A stretch of DNA of 10,663 nt from SIG440 sp045579055 (GCA_045579055.1 JAZNLK010000010.1:1-10663); one strand, 5' to 3'; positions 1 to 6,717 are shown, numbered from the stretch's first letter. Numbers and translations: made by a program. Notes: a model not told the origin generated them from the letters alone.

Positions 1-24
1 CGGCTGAGAAGATGTTCTCAGCCG
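1..24 (+). terminator. Hairpin at window edge, probable terminator of the upstream gene
   Basis: CGGCTGAGAA and TTCTCAGCCG form a perfect 10-bp stem around a GATG tetraloop. The following T run is short (CTTTGATT), so the signal is weaker than the other terminators here. Its position just before the ribosome site of the first gene suggests it ends an operon outside the window. A leader-hairpin role for the first gene cannot be excluded. Confidence 0.55.
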
Positions 25-56
25 CTTTGATTATATGAAAAAGGAGATGAGTTGTT

Positions 57-653
57 ATGAAAAAGAAGAAGGTTTTGTTGTTGGTTGCGGTTGTTTGTAT
101 TGCAGCTTTGTTTGTGGGAGTGTATGCTGACAATCTGGTAAAAAAGATTAAAGCTGAGTTGAGAAAGGATTTCACGATTGTTATTGACGGTCAGGAACGT
201 CTTTTCGAAAATGTTGACGGTGAGGTAGTTTATCCAATTCTTTATGAGGGTACAACTTATCTGCCTGTGAGAGCAATCGGCGAGCTGATGGATAAAGATG
301 TTTATTGGTTTGAGGAAGACAAGCGGATTGAGCTCAGAAACAAAAAAACTACTGTGACAGATGCAGATGTGATTATCACCGAAGAATCAAATAAAAAGTC
401 AGAATCGGATAAAGAAAAACCCAAAGCTGATTATGACGAAAACTTTATCGGAATCGAAAAAGCAAAGGAAATTGTTCTTGAAAAGGCAAAGCTTGAGGCA
501 TCGGCTGTTATATTTGAAAAAGTTGAGCTGGACATCGACCGTGGAGTTTGGCTCTATGAAATTGAATTTAAAAAAGGATATGCAGAATATGAAGCAGATG
601 TAAATGCGACAGACGGTACAATTCTCAAATGGGAAGTGGATTTGGACGATTAG
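57..653 (+). CDS. Exported stalk-domain + PepSY-domain protein
   Basis: A 198-residue envelope protein. Residues 2-5 are lysines, followed by a hydrophobic segment (about 6-22) and VYA at 22-24, so it has a cleavable signal peptide or an N-terminal anchor. Residues about 36-97 match the copper-amine-oxidase-N-like 'stalk' domain of clostridial surface proteins, with the diagnostic stretch TTYLPVRAIGELM at 66-78. A charged linker (98-128) leads to a PepSY-type domain (about 131-196) with IGIEKAKEI at the start and the closing motif NATDGTILKWEVD. PepSY domains are known mainly as extracellular inhibitory or binding modules of peptidases; stalk domains are thought to be adhesion or spacer modules. 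The start is set by AAGGAGATG about 8 nt upstream of ATG 57. It is probably monocistronic in this window because a strong terminator follows. The ligand is unknown. Confidence 0.85.
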   Translation: MKKKKVLLLVAVVCIAALFVGVYADNLVKKIKAELRKDFTIVIDGQERLFENVDGEVVYPILYEGTTYLPVRAIGELMDKDVYWFEEDKRIELRNKKTTVTDADVIITEESNKKSESDKEKPKADYDENFIGIEKAKEIVLEKAKLEASAVIFEKVELDIDRGVWLYEIEFKKGYAEYEADVNATDGTILKWEVDLDD

Positions 654-668
654 TTTTTAAAATTTAAA

Positions 669-704
669 AAGGGATGTTGGGAACAGCATCCCTTGATTTT
701 TTTT
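669..704 (+). terminator. Rho-independent terminator after the stalk/PepSY gene
   Basis: An 11-bp stem (AAGGGATGTTG with CAGCATCCCTT, one G-U pair) closes on a GGAA tetraloop and is followed by eight consecutive T residues at 697-704. It isolates the first gene from the following operon. Confidence 0.9.
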
Positions 705-721
705 CGGTGATGTGATAAAAT
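693..721 (+). promoter_or_regulatory. Predicted extended -10 sigma-A promoter for the zinc-ribbon/serine hydrolase operon
   Basis: TTGATT (693-698), a 17-nt spacer and TAAAAT (716-721), with TGA just before the -10 box (extended -10). It overlaps the 3' arm and T tract of the preceding terminator and lies about 20 nt upstream of the GGAGGAA ribosome site (741-747). Confidence 0.6.
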
Positions 722-752
722 ATAAGATATATTTTTCTGAGGAGGAAGTTGT

Positions 753-1904
753 ATGTTTTGTAAAAATTGCGGAAATCAGTTGCAGGAGAATGCACAGTTT
801 TGCCATGTTTGCGGAATTGTGCTTTCAGAAGCTGAAAAGCCGATACAGAACGTTGGAAATACAGACACATTATCGAATGCAAAAAATTCTAACAATAAAG
901 AATTTACAGACAACAGCAACGGCAATGTGCAGCCAACACAGGGGGAAGTCGTAAGTTTTCCGGTGACGCAATCTGATTCCGGTTCTGTTCCGATAAAGAA
1001 AACGGGAGGAAATAAAGGTCTTGTTGCTTTGTTGGTGATTATTGCCTTGTTGGCAATTGGGGCTGTTGCCTGGTTCATAATCGCCGGAAAGACCGATGAG
1101 AACACCGGTTCTGAAAGAGAATTTGAGGAAGCTTTCGGACAAACAGAGGATGAGGCTTTGGATGATGAGGTTGACGAGATTCCGGATGATGAAGAAGAAA
1201 ATGAGGATGAAGTGATTGAAGTTGTTGAAAAACCTGACATAGAGGGCAGTGTTAACAAACTTATTGCGGAAAACAATCTGGAAGGACAGGTTGCTGTTGC
1301 GGTTCTTGACAACACTACCGAAGATGTTTATTTGAGTGATGGAGCTACGGATACATATAGTGCCTGGGGCTTTTACCTTCCTGTTTATATGGCTTTTTGT
1401 GATGAGTACCCCGATGGATACAGAGACTACAAAGATGATATATTAAGTAACGATGCCGGACGATGCAACAATGCGGCGAATTTTGCAATAGATTCTTTTG
1501 GAGGACCGAGAGATGTTACAAAACATCTTTTTAGCATGGGTTATCGAGGAATCACAATCGGTCGGAGGTACGGCGATGTGAATGCAGGAACAGACAATTA
1601 TACCGACGCCGAGTCGGCTGTCAGACTGATTGGGGAATTTAGAAAAGAATATGATTACAGAGATTTGTGTTATAATCCGGCAACATATGGTGTGGAAGAG
1701 CCCTTGGGGGCAAGCTTACATGCCCAGATAGGCACGGAAAATATAAACGAAAAGAAAAACCTTAACGTATTTGCCGTGGTGAAAGGCGATAATTCAGACT
1801 ATTGTATTGTTGTGTTGACGAAGGAAAATGCAAGCGGAACAGGAATTATTGATGATATTCTGGATGAAGTTCACACCTTGATGGAATGCGATAGAAATGA
1901 CTAA
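753..1904 (+). CDS. Zinc-ribbon, single-TM protein with a degenerate penicillin-recognising (serine beta-lactamase-like) domain
   Basis: A 383-residue predicted bitopic membrane protein. Residues 1-21 are a zinc ribbon with C3-x2-C6 and C17-x2-C20. A polar linker ends in lysines (82, 83, 88), then one TM helix (about 89-112), an acidic spacer (about 121-160) and a globular domain (about 162-383). The lysines before the helix and acids after it predict the ribbon in the cytosol and the large domain outside. That domain aligns with the next gene product: S203-A-W-G-F-Y208 falls on its SASVIK, RCNNAANFAIDSFG (237-250) on its SSNEATNILIDFFG, and IGTE (326-329) on its KTGE. The catalytic Ser and Lys of SxxK, the Ser of SxN and the KTG motif are all replaced, so I infer a pseudoenzyme that binds or senses rather than hydrolyses. 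GGAGGAA at 741-747 fixes the start. Its stop overlaps the next start by 8 nt. Confidence 0.85.
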   Translation: MFCKNCGNQLQENAQFCHVCGIVLSEAEKPIQNVGNTDTLSNAKNSNNKEFTDNSNGNVQPTQGEVVSFPVTQSDSGSVPIKKTGGNKGLVALLVIIALLAIGAVAWFIIAGKTDENTGSEREFEEAFGQTEDEALDDEVDEIPDDEEENEDEVIEVVEKPDIEGSVNKLIAENNLEGQVAVAVLDNTTEDVYLSDGATDTYSAWGFYLPVYMAFCDEYPDGYRDYKDDILSNDAGRCNNAANFAIDSFGGPRDVTKHLFSMGYRGITIGRRYGDVNAGTDNYTDAESAVRLIGEFRKEYDYRDLCYNPATYGVEEPLGASLHAQIGTENINEKKNLNVFAVVKGDNSDYCIVVLTKENASGTGIIDDILDEVHTLMECDRND

Positions 1905-2841
1905 TATGCGAAAAATACTTTGTGTCGTTGTTGTGGTCGGAATGATGATTTGTTTGTTCGGAGCTTGCAACAAGGCAAAGAAAGAGATTGCTGACCCGAA
2001 GGAATCAATGCAGAAAATCGAAAGTAACGGTGAAGCAACGGCGGAGCCTGAAAAAGAGACTGAACCTGAAAACGATGCACAATCGACAGATGAAGAGTCT
2101 GCAAAAGAAAAGACGTTATATGAAAGCATATTGTCAGACGGGTTTAAGGATTTTGGCGGAAAAATCAGCTACGGGTTGCATATATATGACTCCGGGATAA
2201 AAATTAGTAATGAGAATTCTCAAATGAAGTCCGCAAGTGTTATCAAGTTGTTCATTATGGAATATGCCTATAATCAAATGGTGAAAGGGGAACTGGCTTC
2301 TGATTCAGTTATTTCGGGACAAAAACTCTTAAGCCTTATCGAATCAATGATAACCGTGAGCAGCAACGAGGCAACAAATATTCTGATAGATTTTTTCGGC
2401 ATGGATAAAATCAACAGCTTCATTAAAGAGAATAACTACACTGACACGGTGCTTCAAAGAAGGATGCTGGACACGGCGGCGGCTTCGAGAGGGGAGGAGA
2501 ATTACACTTCTGTTTCGGATGTTATGAATATGCTGGACAAGTTTTATGAAAATAAGGATGTATATCCATATAATGAGATGCTTGATATTATGAAAAGACA
2601 GCAAGTTTCCACAAAGCTGAGACGCGATATGCCGAAGGATGTTGTTATTGCCAGCAAAACCGGGGAGCTTTCCGATGTTGAGAATGATGTTGCGATTGTT
2701 TTCTCGGAGGCAGGAGACTATGCTATTGTGTGCCTGACTAAAGACGGAAATGCATCGGTTGCCCGGAATTCCATAGCGACGGTGTGCCGAAAGGTTTATG
2801 ACACGATGTGGGATCAGAGACAAAAAATGGAGAAGCAATAA
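1897..2841 (+). CDS. Lipoprotein serine hydrolase of the class A beta-lactamase-like (PenP/COG2367) fold
   Basis: A 314-residue predicted lipoprotein. The hydrophobic signal (7-22) ends in LFGAC with lipidation Cys24 (a slightly atypical lipobox), followed by a Lys/Glu-rich linker (25-75). The catalytic domain (about 76-310) keeps the three hallmark motifs of serine penicillin-recognising enzymes: S114-V-I-K117 (nucleophile and base), S155-S-N157 (the SxN/SDN equivalent) and K254-T-G256. I do not see the ExxLN omega-loop motif that class A beta-lactamases use for deacylation; the matching stretch reads RRMLD (188-192). It may therefore be a D,D-peptidase-like or penicillin-binding serine hydrolase rather than a resistance enzyme, acting on peptidoglycan or cell-surface substrates at the outer face of the membrane. 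ATG 1897 lies within the end of the upstream paralogue gene, suggesting translational coupling; ATG 1906 is an alternative start that keeps the signal sequence. Confidence 0.85.
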   Translation: MTNMRKILCVVVVVGMMICLFGACNKAKKEIADPKESMQKIESNGEATAEPEKETEPENDAQSTDEESAKEKTLYESILSDGFKDFGGKISYGLHIYDSGIKISNENSQMKSASVIKLFIMEYAYNQMVKGELASDSVISGQKLLSLIESMITVSSNEATNILIDFFGMDKINSFIKENNYTDTVLQRRMLDTAAASRGEENYTSVSDVMNMLDKFYENKDVYPYNEMLDIMKRQQVSTKLRRDMPKDVVIASKTGELSDVENDVAIVFSEAGDYAIVCLTKDGNASVARNSIATVCRKVYDTMWDQRQKMEKQ

Positions 2842-2901
2842 TTTGTGAATCGGTGCTTTGTGCGACAGCAAGAGAAGAGAAAGCTTAAAGTATGAAACCT
2901 G

Positions 2902-3132
2902 GTGACGCAGAAACAACTGGATGAGGTTCGTAAAAGTCTCAAGAAAATCCGGGGCCGCAAGCTGAACGTCCGAATTATGCCGGATGTCAGAATCGGAAAG
3001 GGATATTACGGTTTTGCTGAACCTGATATGGTTATGTGGGAACTGTCAGGAGTATCGGCAGAGACCGCAACAAGCATTTCGGAGGATGTTTCGGGTAGGC
3101 TTAATATGCCAATAAAAGTTATCGGGAAATGA
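2902..3132 (+). CDS. Small uncharacterised protein (76 aa), last gene of the operon
   Basis: I do not recognise this family. The 76-residue product is soluble, with no signal or TM segment. It has a basic N-terminal helix (about 3-22, rich in Lys and Arg), a middle with RIGKGYYGF (31-39), and a C-terminal half that looks like strand-helix-strand (WELSGVSAETATSISEDV, then MPIKVIGK at the end). GTG 2902 is the first usable start: an in-frame TGA lies just upstream (2893-2895) and no good Shine-Dalgarno site is visible, so translation may be coupled or start at an internal codon such as ATG 2974. It lies 60 nt after the lipoprotein gene with no terminator between, and a strong terminator follows its stop, so it shares the transcript of the two paralogues. 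Amino-acid composition and the exact fit to the terminator support a real gene. Confidence 0.65.
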   Translation: MTQKQLDEVRKSLKKIRGRKLNVRIMPDVRIGKGYYGFAEPDMVMWELSGVSAETATSISEDVSGRLNMPIKVIGK

Positions 3133-3135
3133 TGT

Positions 3136-3173
3136 CAAACCCTTTGGATTTATTTCCAAAGGGTTTGCTTTTT
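3136..3173 (+). terminator. Strong terminator closing the zinc-ribbon/serine hydrolase operon
   Basis: CAAACCCTTTGG (3136-3147) pairs perfectly with CCAAAGGGTTTG (3156-3167), with one more A-T pair inside and a 6-nt loop, followed by CTTTTT. It begins 3 nt after the stop of the 76-residue protein. Confidence 0.95.
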
Positions 3174-3218
3174 GTTGACATATTTTGAATAAAAAGTGCT
3201 CAAAATAAAGTGAAAATA

Positions 3219-3247
3219 TTTACAAATTTTTTCTTTTGTGATAACAT
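3219..3247 (+). promoter_or_regulatory. Predicted extended -10 promoter of the amidohydrolase gene
   Basis: TTTACA (3219-3224), a 17-nt spacer and TAACAT (3242-3247), preceded by TGA (3239-3241) as an extended -10. A consensus TTGACA also occurs at 3175-3180, but no good -10 box lies at the right distance from it. Transcription from this promoter would begin just before the GGAGG ribosome site at 3259-3263, which makes the upstream GTG 3238 an unlikely start codon. Confidence 0.6.
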
Positions 3248-3270
3248 ATATCTTGTTTGGAGGAATTAAA

Positions 3271-4062
3271 ATGACAATAGATTTTCACACACACGCATTT
3301 CCTGAAAAAATAGCTGAAAGGGCAATGGCAAACCTCAGTTTTGCATCAGGAGGTCTGATGCCTCAGCATAACGGCACCTTGAACAGCCTTAAAGAAGAAA
3401 TGAAAAAAGACGACGTTGATATTTCGGTGGTGCTTGGAATCGCTACAAATCCGCACCAGCAAACCAATGTGAATAACTATGCTGCAGAAATGAACAAAGA
3501 CAATTCAATTGTTGCCTTCGGGTCGGTTCACCCCGATGCCCCGGATGCCATTGAGGAGCTGGAGCGAATAAAAGACCTGGGGCTGAAGGGGATTAAACTT
3601 CATCCTGAGTATCAGGATTTTTTTGTGGATGATGAGCGGATGAAACCAATATACAAAAAGATTTCGGAGCTGGGGCTAATAACGGTGTTCCACGCAGGTC
3701 ATGATTATGGCTACAACGAACCCTTTCGTTGTATGCCCGAAGCTTTGGCAAAAGCTCTCAAATGGTTTGATTCTCCGGTTGTTGCGGCTCATTGGGGTGG
3801 TGCAGGATGCGGAAAGCAGGTCGTTGAGCATCTATGCGGCAAAGATATATGGTTTGATACTTCTTTTGGTTACGGAAATATGCCAAAGAGCTTTGCTCAG
3901 GAAATTATGGACAAGCATACCCCTGAAAGGTTTCTTTTTGGTTCAGATATGCCTTGGCACAGACCCACATGGGAAAAACGGTTGATTGAAACTCTTGATT
4001 TGTCAAATGATGATAAAGAGAAGATTTATTATAAAAATGCAGTAAAACTTTTAAAAATTTAA
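3271..4062 (+). CDS. Metal-dependent amidohydrolase (Amidohydro_2 / COG2159 TIM-barrel family)
   Basis: A 263-residue cytoplasmic hydrolase. Motifs in order: H6-T-H8 in DFHTHAFP (metal-binding HxH after strand 1), KGIKLHPE with K109 and H111, VFHAGHD with H141, AAHWGG with H174, and LFGSDMPW with D226. This is the ligand set expected of the Amidohydro_2 family, whose members hydrolyse or decarboxylate carboxylated, lactone or amide substrates using one divalent metal such as zinc. The length is typical for a minimal barrel. I chose ATG 3271 because GGAGG (3259-3263) is 7 nt upstream; an 11-codon extension to GTG 3238 would start inside the predicted promoter. The next gene encodes a glycoside-hydrolase-like protein and no terminator separates them, which suggests a shared catabolic role on a sugar acid, lactone or amide product. 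The substrate cannot be read from sequence. Confidence 0.88.
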   Translation: MTIDFHTHAFPEKIAERAMANLSFASGGLMPQHNGTLNSLKEEMKKDDVDISVVLGIATNPHQQTNVNNYAAEMNKDNSIVAFGSVHPDAPDAIEELERIKDLGLKGIKLHPEYQDFFVDDERMKPIYKKISELGLITVFHAGHDYGYNEPFRCMPEALAKALKWFDSPVVAAHWGGAGCGKQVVEHLCGKDIWFDTSFGYGNMPKSFAQEIMDKHTPERFLFGSDMPWHRPTWEKRLIETLDLSNDDKEKIYYKNAVKLLKI

Positions 4063-4065
4063 TAT

Positions 4066-4121
4066 AGTGCAAAAATTCTTTACGAAAGTGCAAAGACAAA
4101 TTCGCACGTTTGTGTTAGAAT
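4066..4121 (+). promoter_or_regulatory. Intergenic control region of the glycoside-hydrolase-like gene: direct repeat plus extended -10 promoter
   Basis: TAGAAT (4116-4121) preceded by TGT (4113-4115) forms an extended -10; AAGACA at 4093-4098 is a weak -35 with 17-nt spacing. The octamer AGTGCAAA occurs at 4066-4073 and again at 4087-4094, exactly 21 nt (two helical turns) apart; the second copy touches the -35. A related AGTGCTCAAAAT lies at 3195-3206 upstream of the amidohydrolase promoter. The repeat could be a regulator binding site. No terminator is visible after the amidohydrolase, so read-through into the downstream gene is also likely. Confidence 0.45.
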
Positions 4122-4156
4122 GAAAGCCGAAAAACTGATTTTACGGAGGGAAAAGT

Positions 4157-6649
4157 ATGTTACCAAAAATTCAAAAAGGACAATTTCTTGATATTCCCCA
4201 TTTCCCCACAAAGTTTCAGGCTTTGATTTTCAGACTGTGGGAAAATGTTCCTGCAAAACGTCTGGCAGAGGTGTTGAAAACGGATGAAGCAACAGTTACA
4301 CAGCTTGCCAGTGATATGGGTTTAGGCGAACAGCGATGGCTTGATGAATGGATGACAAGAGGATATATTTCCATTCTTCGTCACGCGTGGAACATTCTGC
4401 CATATAACCAACTTTGTCAGCTTCTTGACTGGAATGAAGACAGACTGGATTTTATTTTGAAGGAAGACGATTTTCTTGATGTTAAGCTTGCAGGCTGGCA
4501 GAGAATCAGAACAGACGTTGAGGAGGTATATTACCGTCCTTTGACTGAAGAAGAAAAAGCAAGAACTGCAAGGATAAAGGAATCAATGGAAAAATCAGTT
4601 CTTCCCATTGATGCATCAAATGCGGAAGCACCCTTTGATTTCTTTAACAAACGTTATACACCCATTGCCACAAAGAAGACCAGAGAAGTAACGGTTGACG
4701 GCACTTGGGCAATGGTGGTGAACTGCGATGGAGTATCGGATTTCGTAGATGATTTCAAAACCGAAGCGAAAGACAATTATGGTGTTGAATTTGCCGCAAC
4801 CGGGGACAAAATAATTGAAATCAGTATGAACCTTGTAACCGATGATGAAGAATACCACGAAATAACCGTTGATGACGGCAAAATCACTGTCAATGCGGGC
4901 ACTACTGTGGGAGTTATGCGCGGACTTTATTTCCTTCTTGACCTTGCCAACGGTGCAGGTGCGCTTTCCTTCGATAAAAAGATTTATAAAAGAAAGACCA
5001 AGATGAAAACCAGATTTATCTATTCCTTCTGCGGTCTTTATGGTGATGTTCTGGACAAGGACAGCAGCATTTCGTTCCCTGATGAACTTTTGAAGGGATA
5101 TGCACGCCAGGGTATCAACGGCGTATGGATTCAGGGTGTATTCTATAAGATTGCACCGTACCCCTTTGCACCCGAAAAGTGCGAGGGATGGGAAATGCGT
5201 CTTAAAAATCTTGACGAAATGACAAAGCGTTGTGCCAGATACGGTATCAAGGTTTATATGTACATAAATGAACCCAGAAATATGCCCCTTGACTTTTTTG
5301 AAAAGTATCCCCATCTGAAAGGCACAAAACAGACCGATACAAATGCCTGCCTTTGCAGTTCGCATCCCGAAACACATCAGTATTTGAAGGATACAATTCA
5401 GACAATTTGCAAGGCGGCTCCGCTCCTTGGAGGATTTTTGAATATTACTCAGAGTGAGAATGTTGTTCTTTGCTATTCGAGGGGTATTGGTGAAATCAAG
5501 GAAGATGAGCATAAGCACATAAATGTGGATTTTTGCCCTGTTTGCGGAAAACGCAAAGGCTCCGAGGTTACGGCGGAAATCCTTGAAACAATGGCGAATG
5601 CGGCGGCAGAGGTAAATCCCGACATCAAGTTCTTTGCTTATGCATGGGCGTGGCAACCTCACTTTGAGGAACAGCTGGAGGATCTCATCAGCAGACTTCC
5701 AAAGAACATTATCGTTCTTCAGGTAAGTGAATCGGGAATTGAATTCAACCGTGGCGGAATTGACAATGTTATACGGGACTATTCCCTTTCAATCGTAGGT
5801 CCCGGTGAAGCGGCAAAGGATTTGTGGTCAATGTGCCGAAAGTATGGTCTGGAAGTTGCGGCAAAGGTGCAGATAAACAATTCATGGGAATGCTCAACAG
5901 CACCCTTCCTGCCTGTTTATGAAAATGTGATTCAGCATATGCGAAACCTCATTGATGCAGGAATTGAACACGTTATGCTTTCCTGGACGTTGGGCGGATA
6001 TATTTCGGATAATATAAAGATTGCCTCGGCATATTTCTTTGAAGATGTTGAGAACAATGACAATCCCTATGATGTGGTGCTTCGGAACGCTTATGGCGAA
6101 TATTCGGACAAGGTTAAGGAGGCTGTAAGCCACTTCTGCAAGGGCTTTGGTGAATATCCCTTTGATGTACGCCATCTTTATGATGGACCTTCCAATGCAG
6201 GTTCGGCTAATATAATTTATCCTGAACCCACAGGCATTCCCGCAACAATGACTTGCTACCCTTATGACGATTTGAAGGGTTGGTGTGGATATGTGTATAC
6301 CCCCGACGTACTTGAGAAACAGTACACAAAGCTTTGTGCAGAATGGGAAAAGGGTCTTGAAATTCTTAAGGATGTGCCTACTTGTGAATTCAAGGATATG
6401 GCAACCTATGGATATACTCTTTTCAAGGCTTCGCTCAATCAGATAAGATACTATCTGTTACGTGACGGCGAGCCTGATAAAGCAAAAATGGACGAGCTTG
6501 TGAAGTCAGACAAGGAGCTTGCTCTGACGGTATATGAAATTATGCTCCGCAATAGTGCGGTCGGCTATGAAGCCGCAAATCACTATTATGTGACACGAAC
6601 TTCCTTTATGGAAAAGGTTGTGAATTGTGATTATTTGTTGGAAAAGTAA
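4157..6649 (+). CDS. Cytoplasmic glycoside-hydrolase-like protein (GH20/GH67-like architecture) with an N-terminal tandem HTH-like module
   Basis: An 830-residue protein without signal peptide or TM helix. Residues about 20-110 hold two helix-turn-helix-like units in exact +50 register (W28/W78, P32/P82, L36/L86, L40/L90, E44/E94, V47/L97, L50/I100). Residues about 175-275 match the small alpha/beta domain that precedes GH20 and GH67 barrels, ending in the hallmark TTVGVMRGLYFLLDLA (249-264). The barrel follows (about 280-630): GINGVWIQGVF (319-329), RYGIKVYMYINEP (361-373), GGFLNITQSENV (425-436). E434 sits where GH67 alpha-glucuronidases carry their acidic SE residue and is my candidate general acid. 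C460-PV-C463 could bind metal. The C-terminal 200 residues are mostly helical. Ribosome site GGAGGG (4145-4150) fixes the start. The probable role is intracellular cleavage of imported oligosaccharides, perhaps uronic or amino sugars, together with the amidohydrolase. The exact family and substrate are unassigned. Confidence 0.75.
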   Translation: MLPKIQKGQFLDIPHFPTKFQALIFRLWENVPAKRLAEVLKTDEATVTQLASDMGLGEQRWLDEWMTRGYISILRHAWNILPYNQLCQLLDWNEDRLDFILKEDDFLDVKLAGWQRIRTDVEEVYYRPLTEEEKARTARIKESMEKSVLPIDASNAEAPFDFFNKRYTPIATKKTREVTVDGTWAMVVNCDGVSDFVDDFKTEAKDNYGVEFAATGDKIIEISMNLVTDDEEYHEITVDDGKITVNAGTTVGVMRGLYFLLDLANGAGALSFDKKIYKRKTKMKTRFIYSFCGLYGDVLDKDSSISFPDELLKGYARQGINGVWIQGVFYKIAPYPFAPEKCEGWEMRLKNLDEMTKRCARYGIKVYMYINEPRNMPLDFFEKYPHLKGTKQTDTNACLCSSHPETHQYLKDTIQTICKAAPLLGGFLNITQSENVVLCYSRGIGEIKEDEHKHINVDFCPVCGKRKGSEVTAEILETMANAAAEVNPDIKFFAYAWAWQPHFEEQLEDLISRLPKNIIVLQVSESGIEFNRGGIDNVIRDYSLSIVGPGEAAKDLWSMCRKYGLEVAAKVQINNSWECSTAPFLPVYENVIQHMRNLIDAGIEHVMLSWTLGGYISDNIKIASAYFFEDVENNDNPYDVVLRNAYGEYSDKVKEAVSHFCKGFGEYPFDVRHLYDGPSNAGSANIIYPEPTGIPATMTCYPYDDLKGWCGYVYTPDVLEKQYTKLCAEWEKGLEILKDVPTCEFKDMATYGYTLFKASLNQIRYYLLRDGEPDKAKMDELVKSDKELALTVYEIMLRNSAVGYEAANHYYVTRTSFMEKVVNCDYLLEK

Positions 6650-6668
6650 ATAGATGAATAAAAAGGAA

Positions 6669-6709
6669 AGTCCTGTGACACAGCTTGAATGTGTTACAGG
6701 GCTTTTTTT
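6669..6709 (+). terminator. Terminator after the glycoside-hydrolase-like gene
   Basis: AGTCCTGTGACACA (6669-6682) pairs with TGTGTTACAGGGCT (6690-6703) over 14 bp with two G-U pairs and a 7-nt loop, followed by seven T residues. It lies between convergent genes; on the opposite strand the stem is followed by TTCCTTTTTATT, so it may also terminate the xre gene. Confidence 0.92.
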
Positions 6710-6717
6710 GTGTTAAT

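Noticed and set aside
776..1315. Minus-strand Ser-rich open frame opposite the zinc-ribbon gene
   Set aside because: The serine runs are the complement of the GAT/GAA-rich acidic linker; the zinc ribbon, TM and ribosome site support the plus strand.
1897..2841. Call as an antibiotic-resistance class A beta-lactamase
   Set aside because: The omega-loop ExxLN deacylation motif is not seen, and the neighbours are envelope proteins rather than resistance genes or mobile elements.
3175..3206. Promoter based on the consensus TTGACA at 3175-3180
   Set aside because: No good -10 hexamer lies 16-18 nt downstream; the nearest AT-rich candidate (CAAAAT at 3201) has a 20-nt spacer.
3238..3270. GTG 3238 as an upstream start of the amidohydrolase
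   Set aside because: It lies within the predicted extended -10 promoter, has no ribosome site, and adds 11 residues before the conserved MTIDFHTH start; GGAGG fits ATG 3271.
4087..4114. Terminator between the amidohydrolase and glycoside-hydrolase-like genes
   Set aside because: Only a 5-bp ACAAA/TTTGT stem can form and no T tract follows, so it is not a credible terminator.
4616..5662. Long minus-strand open frame (348 codons) inside the glycoside-hydrolase-like gene
   Set aside because: It is antisense to a clearly coding region with recognised domains, has no ribosome site I can see, and its translation has no recognisable domain.
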